Assembly: GCA_031362985.1 (NCBI GenBank)
Contig: JANLTO010000064.1
Coordinates: forward strand, 1 to 64,000
Direction of reading: 5' to 3'
DNA length: 64,000 bases
Source of the DNA: SHZL01 sp031362985
GTDB taxonomy: Bacteria > Pseudomonadota > Gammaproteobacteria > Xanthomonadales > SZUA-36
The notes under the pieces are model-generated. The model did no database searches, was not told where the DNA came from, and saw only the letters and a program-made list of their open reading frames with translations. Below, in pieces: positions 45,410 to 55,398 of this stretch. Positions within the stretch are counted from its first letter, which is position 1. Each line of letters begins with the position of its first letter. Position numbers and translations under genes: made by a program.

Positions 45410-48400
45410 ATGAATTTCTATCCAGTGACATTACCCGGGCGCAGCCTGTCGCGGGGTTTTGCTTGTTGTGGCAGACTGCCTGCGAGACTTCTGGCCGCGC
45501 CAGTGGTCGCGCTGCTGGCCGCACTGCTGCCCGGACTTCTGATGTGCGCAAACGTGAGCGCAGACGAATGGGACGTGGAGGACACGGGCCAACCCTTCCA
45601 GGATGTCGAGTTTACTTTGACGGAAGGCACCTGGATGAGCGTGGACGTCAGCCCGGACGGTAGCATGCTGGTCTTTGACCTGCTCGGTGATCTGTACACC
45701 CTGCCGGTGGCTGGCGGCAAAGCTGAATTGCTCCTTGGCGGTCCGGCCATCGCGCGCACGCCCAGCTTCAGTCCCGATGGTTCGGAAATACTGTACCTCA
45801 GCGATCGCAGCGGCCAGGACAATGCGTGGACCATCAAACCCGATGGCAGCGGCGCGCAACAGATAACTCATGAAACCGAGAACATGATTGCCAATCCGGC
45901 GTGGAGCGCTGATGGTCAAACCATTGCCGCTGCCAGCGTCGTCCCGGAGTTTGACGCCAGCTACAAGTCACAAATCAAGATGTATCTGCCGGAGGGTGGT
46001 ATGGGTATGACCCTCGTGCCAACGCCCGAAAACCAACGGGACGTGCAGGAGGCCAATTTTTCCAGCGACGGCAAGTATGTTTATTACACGCAACGACTGT
46101 TGGACTCCGCGATTTACGTAGACGCCAACCACATGAATTACGCGATCATGCGCCGCGACCTGGCCAGCGGTGCCATCGAGCAGGTGGTGGGTGGTTTTGG
46201 CGGAGCACTGTCGCCACAGGTATCGCCCGACAGCCGCAAGCTGGCGTTTGTGCGGCGCGTCAAGGACAAGACCGTACTGTTTGTCGCCAATTTGCAAACC
46301 GGGCAGCAGGCGCCGGTCTACGCTGACCTCGCCCGCGACCAACAGGCAGATTTTTATCAGCAAGGGGTTTACTACCCCGGCTTTGACTGGTTTCCCGACG
46401 GCAAAAGCATCGCTATCTGGGGCAAAGGGAAGCTGTTCCGGGTCGACGTGGCCAGCGGCGCGGCCAGCGAAATCCCGTTTGAGGTCAACAGCAAACATAA
46501 GATCATCTCCACGCCCCGGTTTGCCGACCCATTGGCGCCGGAGGAAATTGAAGTTCTCACTGCACGGCAACTCGCCATCGCACCGGGCGGCAAGGAACTC
46601 ATATTCCAGGCACTGGGGCATCTTTGGCAGAAGGCCTTGCCAAATGGACGACCTGTGCGCCTGACCAACCGGGCAGCCGCAGAATCTGAACCCGCTTATT
46701 CTGCCGATGGCCAGCGCCTTGCCTACGTTGAGTGGGATGATGAAACGGGCAGCACGCTGGTCGTGATTACCCTCAAAGGTAAGAGCATAGGCGAGCTGAC
46801 GCGCAGTCCGGGTGTCATCCGTCAGCCCGCCTTCTCGCCCGATGGCAACACCCTCGTGTTCAGCATCGACGAACCGAACAAGACCATGGGCGGTTATCGG
46901 GCCAAAGCGGGGTTGTACCTTATTTCAAGCAGCGGCGGTGAGCCCCGTTATATCGGCAAGCCGGCTTTGGCGCCGCGGTTTTCCGCAGATGGGACGCGCA
47001 TTTATTTTTCGCGTGAAGACACCGGAAACACCAGGCTTTCAAGTATTAACCTGGACGGCTATGAGCAACGGGATCATGCCCTGGCCACAGGAGCAGACCG
47101 CTACGAGTTGAGCTTGAGCCCGGATGGCCGCTGGCTGAGCTTCAAGCAAGACCAGCAGTACTACCTGATGCCCTATGTAGAAACCGGCAATGTTACGGAT
47201 GTGTCTGCCACCAGCACGGGCGTGCCCGTCGCCAAATTAACCACCGCCAGTGCTTACAACCTGACCTGGTCTGCCGATTCCGGCAAGGTCTACTGGAACC
47301 TGGGCCGCGATCTGTTCATGGCCGAGGCGAATGAGCAATTTCTGCTGGCTGGCCAGCCGCCCCAGCCTTTTGCTGCCATCGGCCTGACCGTGCCGGGAGA
47401 CCGGCCGGAAGGCGTGGTGGCGTTTAGCGGTGGCCGGGTGTTGACCATGCGCGGCGAGGAAGTGTTTGAACAGGGTACGGTGGTGCTCAAGGGCAACCGC
47501 ATCCTTGCAGTCGGCCCGGTTGACGGGGTGGAAATCCCGCCGGGTGCCTTTGTGGTGGATACCAAGGGTAAGACCGTCATGCCCGGCCTGGTGGACATGC
47601 ACGGTCACATCGACTGCTGTTACAACGACGGCCCGATGCCGCAAAAGCACCCCAGCCAGTACGCCGCGGCAGCATTTGGCGTCACCACGAATTACGATCC
47701 ATATACTTCGGAAATCCCCGCCTACACCACAACCGAAATGCAGCAGGCTGGATTGCTGGTCGCGCCACGGTTTATTTCAACCGGCAGAGTGATTTACGGG
47801 CGGGCCAACAAGGGCGACCATGCGTTTGTACCCTTGGACACCTATGCTGATGCGCAGAACACCATGACAAGAAAACGAGCACTCGGCGGTCGTGTCATCA
47901 AGAGTTACAAACAACCCTCGCGGCGGGCGCGCCAACAGTTGGTCAAAGCCGGGCGCGAGGCCGGGATCATGGTGGATGCGGAGGGTGAAAGCCAGTTTTA
48001 CGTTGACCTGAGCATCATTATCGACGGGCACATGGCCCTCGAGCACAGCATTCCCGTTGCTACTTACTATGACGACATAGTGCAACTCATGGCCCACAGC
48101 GAAGCGGCCAACACGCCTACCCTCAATGTCACCTTTGGCGAAATCATGGGGGAAAACTATATTTATCAAACCACTCGCGCCTGGGACGATCCGAAAATCC
48201 GGGCCTATGTGCAGGAAGTCAACTCGGGATACGGCGCGATCAACACGCCTTACTCAGCGCCCCTGCATGTGCGCAACATGACCACCTTGCACGCGGTGGA
48301 CGAAATCTGGGACATCGGCTTTCGTTCGCTCAGCCGTTCGGTCAAGAAGCTGGACGATGCCGGGGTGCTGGTCAATGCCGGCTCGCATGGCCAGGTCTAC

Positions 48401-48745
48401 GGCATGGCCATGCACTGGGAAATGATCTCCCTGGCGCAAGGAGGAATGAGCAACTACCGGATCCTGCGCACTGCCACGATTAATGGCGCCAAAACCCTGG
48501 GCGTGGAAGACCAGATTGGTTCGCTGGAAGTCGGCAAGCTGGCGGATGTCATCGTGCTGGACGAGAACCCCCTGGAAGACATCAAGAATACCAACACCGT
48601 GCACTACACCATGATCAACGGACGCCTGTATGAAAGCCTGTCGATGAATGAAATTGGCAATTACAACCGCCCGCGCACCCGCTTCTACTGGGAACTGCCT
48701 GACTATCACGGCATTGACTGGAACGAAGCCTGGTCGGGGCAGTAG
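45410..48745 (+). CDS. Secreted TolB-like beta-propeller / amidohydrolase fusion (copy 2)
   Basis: A 1111-aa paralogue of the 31183-34467 gene. An extended signal peptide (LLAAPVVALLAALLPGLLMC) leads into propeller repeats such as VDVSPDGSMLVFDLLGDLY, PSFSPDGSEILYLSDRSGQD and PAFSPDGNTLVFSID. The amidohydrolase domain has HxH at about residues 731-733 (GLVDMHGHIDCC) and the same GSHGQVYGMAMHWEM as copy 1. Start and end motifs are shared (DTGQP, LTEGTWMSVDVSPDG, SMNEIGNY, RPRT). AAGGA lies 12 nt before the ATG. It probably hydrolyses a cyclic or peptide amide in the periplasm; this is inference. Confidence 0.93.
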   Translation: MNFYPVTLPGRSLSRGFACCGRLPARLLAAPVVALLAALLPGLLMCANVSADEWDVEDTGQPFQDVEFTLTEGTWMSVDVSPDGSMLVFDLLGDLYTLPVAGGKAELLLGGPAIARTPSFSPDGSEILYLSDRSGQDNAWTIKPDGSGAQQITHETENMIANPAWSADGQTIAAASVVPEFDASYKSQIKMYLPEGGMGMTLVPTPENQRDVQEANFSSDGKYVYYTQRLLDSAIYVDANHMNYAIMRRDLASGAIEQVVGGFGGALSPQVSPDSRKLAFVRRVKDKTVLFVANLQTGQQAPVYADLARDQQADFYQQGVYYPGFDWFPDGKSIAIWGKGKLFRVDVASGAASEIPFEVNSKHKIISTPRFADPLAPEEIEVLTARQLAIAPGGKELIFQALGHLWQKALPNGRPVRLTNRAAAESEPAYSADGQRLAYVEWDDETGSTLVVITLKGKSIGELTRSPGVIRQPAFSPDGNTLVFSIDEPNKTMGGYRAKAGLYLISSSGGEPRYIGKPALAPRFSADGTRIYFSREDTGNTRLSSINLDGYEQRDHALATGADRYELSLSPDGRWLSFKQDQQYYLMPYVETGNVTDVSATSTGVPVAKLTTASAYNLTWSADSGKVYWNLGRDLFMAEANEQFLLAGQPPQPFAAIGLTVPGDRPEGVVAFSGGRVLTMRGEEVFEQGTVVLKGNRILAVGPVDGVEIPPGAFVVDTKGKTVMPGLVDMHGHIDCCYNDGPMPQKHPSQYAAAAFGVTTNYDPYTSEIPAYTTTEMQQAGLLVAPRFISTGRVIYGRANKGDHAFVPLDTYADAQNTMTRKRALGGRVIKSYKQPSRRARQQLVKAGREAGIMVDAEGESQFYVDLSIIIDGHMALEHSIPVATYYDDIVQLMAHSEAANTPTLNVTFGEIMGENYIYQTTRAWDDPKIRAYVQEVNSGYGAINTPYSAPLHVRNMTTLHAVDEIWDIGFRSLSRSVKKLDDAGVLVNAGSHGQVYGMAMHWEMISLAQGGMSNYRILRTATINGAKTLGVEDQIGSLEVGKLADVIVLDENPLEDIKNTNTVHYTMINGRLYESLSMNEIGNYNRPRTRFYWELPDYHGIDWNEAWSGQ

Positions 48746-48798
48746 CGCAAGGGCTGCAAGTTAGCAAAAGCAGCTCCGGGCAGCACCCGGCGTTTGGC

Positions 48799-50148
48799 TC
48801 ACTCCCCGCGAGGGAGCTGCAACAGCCGCGTAAAGGGCCGGCGGACCAGCACCACCAGCACAGCGCCAGCCCCCACAATGGCGGCATGCACCAACCAGAA
48901 TTGCGCCGGTGACAGCACTTCATAGAAGCGACCCAACCAACCGCTGATGAACCCGCCGGCAAAAATCGACAAATAATATGAACCCACCATCATGGCATTA
49001 ACCGCCGGTGGGGCTGCGCGTGAGATCAAGGACATCATGATGGGGCCAACGTACATGAAGCCCACGCCCAGGATGAAATGAAACAGCACCGGGTACACCA
49101 GGTTTACCGATCCCCCTCCAGCCATTTTCTCGCCCAGGGCCAGCCACAGAAATGCCGCAGTGTAAATGCTGCAGCCGAGAATGATCTTGCTGAAATCGCC
49201 AGGCTCCGTGCCTTTTTTGGCCTGCCGGCTCCACAGCAGCAGGACCAGCGGGGCCAATACCAGCACCGCCAGGGAATCGATGGACTGGAACCAGGTGACG
49301 GGCACCAGCAGCCCGAAAATTTCGCGTGCCACCCTGCCTTTGACCCACAAGGGATAGCTGTTCCACACCTGGGCCTGCGTGGCCCAAAAAAGCGCCGCAA
49401 TAAGAATCAGCGCCAGCACTGCCGCAATCACGGGGCCATCGCCCGGCTGCAATTTTGGGTGAGTGCCCTGGCCCGCTCGCACCCGGTCCGGCGGCAGGTA
49501 TTTACGCCCCTTCAAGTAAATGACGATGCCGATCAGCATGCCAAAACCTGCCACACCGAATCCGTAATGCCAGCCGTACAGTTCACCCAGCGTGCCACAC
49601 ACCAGCGGTGCGATCGTGGCGCCAAGATTGATGGCCACGTTGTAGATGGAAAAAGCCGAATCGCGCCGTTGATCCTGTTTTTCATACAGGCCGCCTACTT
49701 GCGCTGCCAGGTTGCCTTTGAGTAATCCGGATCCAAGGATCAAGGCCGAGAGCGCAAACAAAAAAGCTGACTCCAGTGCCATGAGGAAATGGCCCGCAGC
49801 CATCAGCACGGCACCCAGTAACACTGCCGGGGTGCGGCCCAGAACGCGATCGCCCAGCAAGCCGCCAAAAACCGGCGTGAGATAAATCAGTCCAACATAG
49901 ATGCCGAACAGTTGGGTCGCCAGGGCCTGGGTGGACAGGTTGCCAAAAACCGCCTCGACTGCCCGCTGCACGGCAGCAAAGCCGGCGACGTGCTCAATGG
50001 TTCCCGGATGCAAGAGATAGGTGGCCATGTACAGCACCAGCAAAGCCTGCATGCCATAAAAAGAAAAGCGCTCCCAGGCTTCGGTGAATACGATGAACCC
50101 CAGTCCGGCGGGGTGACCAAAAAATGGTCCCGGCGGGCGCGGATTCAT
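48799..50148 (-). CDS. Proton-dependent oligopeptide transporter (POT/PTR family)
   Basis: A 449-aa MFS member of the POT family. The ExxER motif in FTEAWERFSFYGMQALLVLYM, the PTR signature region LTPVFGGLLGDRVLGRTPAV and SAFSIYNVAINLGATIAPLV are present. It imports di/tripeptides or peptide-like compounds with protons. Its ATG overlaps the beta-lactamase-family stop (50145-50148), indicating co-translation. It lies tail-to-tail with the second propeller-amidohydrolase, in keeping with uptake of peptide hydrolysis products. Confidence 0.92.
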   Translation of the reverse strand: MNPRPPGPFFGHPAGLGFIVFTEAWERFSFYGMQALLVLYMATYLLHPGTIEHVAGFAAVQRAVEAVFGNLSTQALATQLFGIYVGLIYLTPVFGGLLGDRVLGRTPAVLLGAVLMAAGHFLMALESAFLFALSALILGSGLLKGNLAAQVGGLYEKQDQRRDSAFSIYNVAINLGATIAPLVCGTLGELYGWHYGFGVAGFGMLIGIVIYLKGRKYLPPDRVRAGQGTHPKLQPGDGPVIAAVLALILIAALFWATQAQVWNSYPLWVKGRVAREIFGLLVPVTWFQSIDSLAVLVLAPLVLLLWSRQAKKGTEPGDFSKIILGCSIYTAAFLWLALGEKMAGGGSVNLVYPVLFHFILGVGFMYVGPIMMSLISRAAPPAVNAMMVGSYYLSIFAGGFISGWLGRFYEVLSPAQFWLVHAAIVGAGAVLVVLVRRPFTRLLQLPRGE

Positions 50149-51308
50149 TTCAGCGCTTCGACGACTGCGTTGAAGAAATCGTTGTCTGCGACGACCTCTG
50201 AGCCCAAAGGCATGGATCTCGCGCTCCAGACTACGATCACGACCCGTTCACGCGGATTGATATAAATGTATTGGCCGAACAGTCCGCGGGCGCTGAATGC
50301 ACCCACGTTCCTCGACCCTTCAGGCACTGGCCACCACATAAACCCGTACTCGACCCGTTGGCCGCCAATTTCCCGCGGTGAGCCCGATTCCATGACCCAG
50401 TTTTCCGGCAACACATGTTCGCCACCAATTACTCCGTCGTTCATGATGAACAAGCCAAAGCGGCCGTAATCGCGCAGCGTGGCACTGATTCCGCTACCTG
50501 CAACTTCCAGCCCCTCTGGAGAATCCAGCCACCACGTGGCATCGGCTTCCATGCCGCTACGGGACCAGATTTTCTCCGACAGATATTGTGCTACCGAACG
50601 GCCGGTGGCTGCACGCAACAAGGCGCCCACAACATGGGTTTCACCCGTACTGTAATTCCACCGGGTTCCAGGCTGAGCCACGCTGGGCAGGCTGGCCATG
50701 AAGCGCATGATGGCGCCCGGCTTCTGCGCAATCTGCAGATCCAGCATTTTTCTGCGTTCAGAATCGGGGTTGGTGGGGGTGTCGTCCCAGCGCACGCCCG
50801 AAGTCATTTGCAGCAGGTGTTTGATGCTTACGTGCTCATACCCACTGCCCTTTAACTCGGGTAAATAGCGGGTCAGCAAATCATCTATAGTGCCGATGCA
50901 GCCGTCCTGCATGGCCGCTCCCACCAGCGTGGAACTGATCGATTTTGCTACCGACATGGACATCCAGCGGGTTTGCGCGGAATTTCCGAAATAGTATTCC
51001 TCAGCCGCAATCCTGCTGTTTTTGAGCACCAGCAATCCAGCCACCCGGTTCAGGGAGAGATAATCCTGCAGTCCATACATGGATGCATTGGATGCGAAAC
51101 GGATCCCACCCAGGGAGATTTTATTGATCTCCAGCGGTGCGGAGGTCTCGCCGCGCACGGCGACACTGGAAGGAAAAAGCTGATCGATATTGCGAAAAGT
51201 GGAGACGGCCAGGCCGGGATGCAACTCGCCCGCATAGACGCTGCGCACGTTCGCGACGGGCTCCACACCGCTCTGCGGCTGCGGCACATTGTCTTTTTCT
51301 TCCACCAT
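50145..51308 (-). CDS. Serine hydrolase, beta-lactamase / esterase family (class C-like)
   Basis: From ATG 51308 the product is ~387 aa. The catalytic SxxK is Ser119-Val-Ala-Lys122 in WMSMSVAKSISSTL. The second motif is a Tyr-Ser in TRWNYSTGETHVVGAL, and the later FGLFIMNDGVIGGEH is typical of the beta-lactamase-related (COG1680) peptidases, esterases and 6-aminohexanoate-dimer hydrolases. The last (NylB) uses the same fold on amide oligomers. No signal peptide is visible with this start; longer frames reach 51605 but overlap the LysR gene. Coupled to the POT transporter by ATGA. Confidence 0.82.
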   Translation of the reverse strand: MVEEKDNVPQPQSGVEPVANVRSVYAGELHPGLAVSTFRNIDQLFPSSVAVRGETSAPLEINKISLGGIRFASNASMYGLQDYLSLNRVAGLLVLKNSRIAAEEYYFGNSAQTRWMSMSVAKSISSTLVGAAMQDGCIGTIDDLLTRYLPELKGSGYEHVSIKHLLQMTSGVRWDDTPTNPDSERRKMLDLQIAQKPGAIMRFMASLPSVAQPGTRWNYSTGETHVVGALLRAATGRSVAQYLSEKIWSRSGMEADATWWLDSPEGLEVAGSGISATLRDYGRFGLFIMNDGVIGGEHVLPENWVMESGSPREIGGQRVEYGFMWWPVPEGSRNVGAFSARGLFGQYIYINPRERVVIVVWSARSMPLGSEVVADNDFFNAVVEALK

Positions 51309-51526
51309 CAGCAGCAACCCGCTAAGACTATCGTCATCACCGTTTGACCCCGTGACCCAGTATAGAGGGAGGGTCTGGCGGCAGGGGGGTGACAATCTGG
51401 GTTCACACGGTGTGTGGAATGCACCATGGGGTATGGTCCCAAAACGAGAGACCATTGCGGAGGGGGCCCGTAGCATTGGGGCCTGGCCTTGGTGTCTGGC
51501 CCAAATGTCTGACCTTGGGACCACCA

Positions 51527-52504
51527 TCAGCTGGAAGCGGGCTGCTCCTTGGCAATTTCCGCCACGAGCCACTCGCGGAAACGGCGGATGGGGCGCACAT
51601 TCCAACGGTCACGCCTGGCGACGAACATGTACGAGCCCATCGTAAGGTGCTCAAACGGCACCTTGCTGCCGGCCACTTCTACGAGGTGACCCGCTTTCAG
51701 ATCCTTGCTGACCACGTAATGATTGGTCAAGGCAATGCCGCGTCCAAGCCGCGCTGCGTCCAGGGTCATGTGTCCGTTGAACAGCCGCAGGCCGGACAAG
51801 TCGAACTCGCAATCCACGCCATGCGCCCGCAGCCAGGTTGCCCAGTCGTCGAAATTCTCCTCGTGGAGGAGTTGATGCTGCAGCAGATCAATGGGGGCTT
51901 CCACCTTTGCAGACCTGGCCAGGTATTCAGGGCTGGCCACCGTGATGATGGAGGGGCTGGCCAGCTTGATGGCGCGCACGGCGCCGGATGATTGAAACAA
52001 GTCACCGTAATGTGGATCGAAGCGGATGTCGATGTCCGCTTCCTGCCGGTCGAAATCCGGCACGTCTTCGGTGGGGCGCAAGGCGACAGCGATGTCCGGG
52101 TTGGAAGCCTCGTAGGATGCAAGGCGTTCCATGAGCCATTGCACGGCAAAACCCGGCATGCACCAAATGTCGATGCAGCTGTTGTCGCCGCGCTTCATCA
52201 GATCGATCGTGGCGTTGGCTATGTCATCGATGGCTTGGGCGATTTGCTGATGGTATTTCCGGCCTTCCGCGGTCAAAGTGGCTCCGCCTGCGGTTCTCTC
52301 CACCAGCCGGGTGCCGGTCCAGTCTTCCAGCTTGCGCAGGTGTCGGCTGACGACCGCGTGATTTCTGCGCAGTTCACTAGCCGCTTTGCGCACCCCACCC
52401 AGGCGTGCTATGGCATCAAAAGCCCGTAACGCCTCGAATGGCGGGACAGAACGGCGTGCGGGTGGCGTGGACGCCAGCTTTTTGCTCGAATCACCATTGG
52501 TCAT
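51527..52504 (-). CDS. LysR-family transcriptional regulator (GcvA-like)
   Basis: A 325-aa LTTR. The N-terminal HTH (about residues 22-80) reads FEALRAFDAIARLGGVRKAA, then SELRRNHAVVSRHLRKLEDW and GTRLVERTAGGATLTAEG. The effector domain includes ADIDIRFDPHYGDLF and LARGIALTN-like segments. A GcvA/AmpR-like subgroup is suggested by the 'PPFEALRAFDAIARLGG' opening. The neighbours are a beta-lactamase-family operon on one side and an aminotransferase on the other, all leftward; the target is unclear. Confidence 0.9.
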   Translation of the reverse strand: MTNGDSSKKLASTPPARRSVPPFEALRAFDAIARLGGVRKAASELRRNHAVVSRHLRKLEDWTGTRLVERTAGGATLTAEGRKYHQQIAQAIDDIANATIDLMKRGDNSCIDIWCMPGFAVQWLMERLASYEASNPDIAVALRPTEDVPDFDRQEADIDIRFDPHYGDLFQSSGAVRAIKLASPSIITVASPEYLARSAKVEAPIDLLQHQLLHEENFDDWATWLRAHGVDCEFDLSGLRLFNGHMTLDAARLGRGIALTNHYVVSKDLKAGHLVEVAGSKVPFEHLTMGSYMFVARRDRWNVRPIRRFREWLVAEIAKEQPASS

Positions 52505-52689
52505 ACTGTCTGCTCGTTGCTGACCGCTGCGCCTAATCTCAAGTTAGCCGCAAGCGCTCGATTCCTGCTGCGCCCGGTGTCAATTCGGGCGCTGCGCCGG
52601 TGGCGCCAGCGTTGCCGGATTCACATTTTTCAGGCAGGGTTCAGAATAGCAGATTCGAGTGCGCAATTGAGGACATGGTTAATTCGTGG

Positions 52690-53988
52690 TCACATCACCG
52701 CCTTGACAGAACGACGCAGTATTTCGGCAAATTCATCCAGATGGGATTCGTCCACTACCAGCGGGGGAGAAATGACCAGCGCATTGCCCAAACCACGCAC
52801 CATCAGGCCGTTTTCCCATGCCTTGGCGAAGATCTTGACGCCAATCGGCATAGTCTCACCGGTGGGCTCAAACTCCACGGCGCCCAGCAGGCCATAGTTG
52901 CGGACATCAATGACTCCGGGCAGATCCGCCATGCTGTGCAAGACGTTTTCAAAGTAGCGGCCAATGCTCTCGCCGGCGCGCGAAAACAGCCCTTCCTCTT
53001 CATAAATGTCCAGGCAGGCGATGGCTGCGGCACAGGCCGTGGGATGGGCGGAATAGGTATAGCCGTGACTGAACTCGATGCCTACGGGAGAGTCGCCCAC
53101 AACGCTTTGATAAATCGCCTCGGAACAAAAAACCGCACCCATGGGAATGGTGCCGCTAGTCAGGCCCTTGGCGGTGATCATGAGGTCGGGTGGCACATCG
53201 AATTCCTGCGCTGCGGAAAATGAGCCGGTACGACCGAAGGCGCAGACCACTTCATCAAATATCAGCAGCACCCCATGCCGGGTGCAGATTTCCCTTAGCC
53301 TCGCCAAATAGCCTGCAGGCGGAATGATCACCCCTCCGGCGCCTTGAATGGGCTCGGCAATCATCGCCGCCACATTCTCCGCGCCGTGAAATTCGATCAA
53401 ATGTTCGAGCTCGTCTGCTTTTTCCAGGCCATGGGCAGGCAAGCCGCGGCTGAACGCATTATTGTGGATGTCCAGCACATCGGCCAGGTGGTACACGTCG
53501 CCCCAACGGCCAAACACGCGGGTGTTGGATGCAATGCCCCCGGTCGCAGTGCCGCCGAAATTTACCCCATGGTAGCCGCGTTCCCGGCCGATGAAGATCT
53601 TCCGGCCTTTCTGGCCGCGGGAGGCATGGTATGCCAGCGCCATTTTCATTGCCGTATCCACTGCCTCTGAGCCGGAATTGGTGAAAAAGACGTGATTAAG
53701 ATCCCCGGGCGCATGTTCAGCCAGCCGCCCGGCCAATTCGAATGCACCGTCATGGCCGAATCCAAATGAAGGCGCATAGTCAAGATTTTTGGCCGATGCA
53801 TAAATTGCCTCGGCCACCCGCTCCCGGCCGTGCCCAAGGTTGGTGCACCACAAGCCGGCGGTCATGTCGAGTACCCGCTGATTTTCCTTGGTCGTCCAAT
53901 ACATGCCGCTGGCTGATTTCAGCATACGCGGATTGGCAATGAAGGCCTTGTTCGACGTGAACGGCATCCAATGAGCGTCTAATCTCAT
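52690..53988 (-). CDS. Class III PLP aminotransferase (omega-amino acid:pyruvate type)
   Basis: A 432-aa cytosolic transaminase. The opening HWMPFTSNKAFIANPRM is typical of beta-alanine/omega-amino acid:pyruvate transaminases. NSGSEAVDTAMKMALAYHAS, RGYHGVNFGGTA, LLIFDEVVCAFGRTG with the PLP-pairing Asp, and the Schiff-base lysine in LMITAKGLTSGTIPMGA are present. It transfers an amino group from a terminal amine to a keto acid. GAGGAAA precedes the ATG. It could be regulated by the downstream LysR. The amine donor is unknown. Confidence 0.92.
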   Translation of the reverse strand: MRLDAHWMPFTSNKAFIANPRMLKSASGMYWTTKENQRVLDMTAGLWCTNLGHGRERVAEAIYASAKNLDYAPSFGFGHDGAFELAGRLAEHAPGDLNHVFFTNSGSEAVDTAMKMALAYHASRGQKGRKIFIGRERGYHGVNFGGTATGGIASNTRVFGRWGDVYHLADVLDIHNNAFSRGLPAHGLEKADELEHLIEFHGAENVAAMIAEPIQGAGGVIIPPAGYLARLREICTRHGVLLIFDEVVCAFGRTGSFSAAQEFDVPPDLMITAKGLTSGTIPMGAVFCSEAIYQSVVGDSPVGIEFSHGYTYSAHPTACAAAIACLDIYEEEGLFSRAGESIGRYFENVLHSMADLPGVIDVRNYGLLGAVEFEPTGETMPIGVKIFAKAWENGLMVRGLGNALVISPPLVVDESHLDEFAEILRRSVKAVM

Positions 53989-54214
53989 GACAGGTTTCCT
54001 CGAAGTATTTCCGACAAAGGCTAAGCATCACAGCTTGGGCCAAAAACCGGCGAGCATCTTGATCGTCCGGGCTTTTCGGCCTTTCTAAAAGTACTGCGCC
54101 AGTATATTTCGAGGGTGAGTGGTTACGGGGGTGCGAAACACGCCGCAGCGGGTGAGGTTTAAGCACCGCCCCAAGTCGATGTGCGGGACGCTGAGTTGAC
54201 CCAAAACTAGTGGA

Positions 54215-55234
54215 TCATTCGGCACTCGCCGAGGGTGCCACAACCAGAACCTGGAACGTGCCTGGAACGCGAGTGCGATTGCCCTCAGCGTCGTACTTGT
54301 ATTCGGCCGCGGGCAGGTAAATCCGGCCATTCGTGGGATCCAGCGCCGCGGTGCGCGCACCAGCCGTTGTCTGAACGGTGGTGACCACTCCAGCATGGCC
54401 ATCGCGATGCAGACTGAAGATAGCAAGCGTGCCATCGAAGCAGGGAATATAAACCAGTCGGCTGGCGGCATCGAAAATTGCGCCATCCGCGTTTTCACCG
54501 ACAGGCACGCTGCCACGATCCGAACCCTGCGCGGCATCGATCAGCTTCGCCTTGCCGTTGGCGCAGGCCGACACCAGCAGATTCGATTCCGCGTCGTAGG
54601 CCAGGCCGGTCGGCTCCTCGCAATCCTGCAGCTGGTAACGCGCGACAACCGTGCGACTCTCCACGTCGATCACAGCGATTTCAGCGGTGTCCTCGATGTT
54701 GACATACAACCGCCCTTTGCCATCAATCGCCGCCGCTTCGGGCTTGCCACCTACCGCAACGGTAGCCACAGCAACTGCTTGGGCGATATCGATGAATGTC
54801 ACGTCGTTGCTCTGACCGTTCATGACGAACGCGAGGCCGGTCCCCTGGTCGTACAGCACGGCGTCAGGCCCGGTGCCCGTTGGAATAATTGCCTTGACCT
54901 CGCCGGTGTTGCGATTGAACAGCGTCGCCGTATTGCCTTCGCTATTGGTGGAAAGCATCAGGTCCGTGCCCGAGATGATCTGCACTGCTGCCACGTCCTG
55001 ACCAGCAACAAAGACCGGCTTCACTTTGCGAGTGGGGAGGTCGATGGTCATGACGCCGCTAGTGCGAGCGACGAACACGCGCTGCGTGACACTATCGACC
55101 GAAATGTAATCGTAGCCACCATCCGGGCCGGGAAAATGGTCGACGATCGAATAGGAAACATCGGGCGCGCTCAATGCGACAGGAGCCGCAGCAACCGCCA
55201 ACAGGACCAAACTTATCAGGGCTGACCTAACCAT
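54215..55234 (-). CDS. Exported YncE-like beta-propeller protein
   Basis: A 339-aa product with a signal peptide (MVRSALISLVLLAVAAAPVALS). About seven propeller blades follow in YVTN-like form: YDYISVDSVTQRVFVART, GTGPDAVLYDQGTGLAFV, KPEAAAIDGKGRLYVNIED and PTNGRIYLPAAEYKYD. Such proteins act as periplasmic scaffolds or DNA-binding-like (YncE) factors; no catalytic motif is visible. AAGGA precedes ATG 55234; a longer frame to 55414 adds non-signal sequence. It is divergent from the desaturase gene. Confidence 0.85.
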   Translation of the reverse strand: MVRSALISLVLLAVAAAPVALSAPDVSYSIVDHFPGPDGGYDYISVDSVTQRVFVARTSGVMTIDLPTRKVKPVFVAGQDVAAVQIISGTDLMLSTNSEGNTATLFNRNTGEVKAIIPTGTGPDAVLYDQGTGLAFVMNGQSNDVTFIDIAQAVAVATVAVGGKPEAAAIDGKGRLYVNIEDTAEIAVIDVESRTVVARYQLQDCEEPTGLAYDAESNLLVSACANGKAKLIDAAQGSDRGSVPVGENADGAIFDAASRLVYIPCFDGTLAIFSLHRDGHAGVVTTVQTTAGARTAALDPTNGRIYLPAAEYKYDAEGNRTRVPGTFQVLVVAPSASAE

Positions 55235-55398
55235 GCTGGATGTTCCTTTTGCGTCGCCGGGACACGAAATCAGATAGCGACAATCCGGCCATGGTACGCA
55301 TTCGGGGTGCAAGTGCCAATAGAGAAACTGTTGTTCAGTCACTGGCCGAGCGCAATATCCAGCCACCTTTCCGCCGATCAGGTATTGCCCTACAATGA

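Noticed and set aside
48746..48798. Small CCGGG-CAGCA-CCCGG hairpin between convergent genes
   Set aside because: The stem is only five base pairs with no T-run on either side, so it was not called a terminator.
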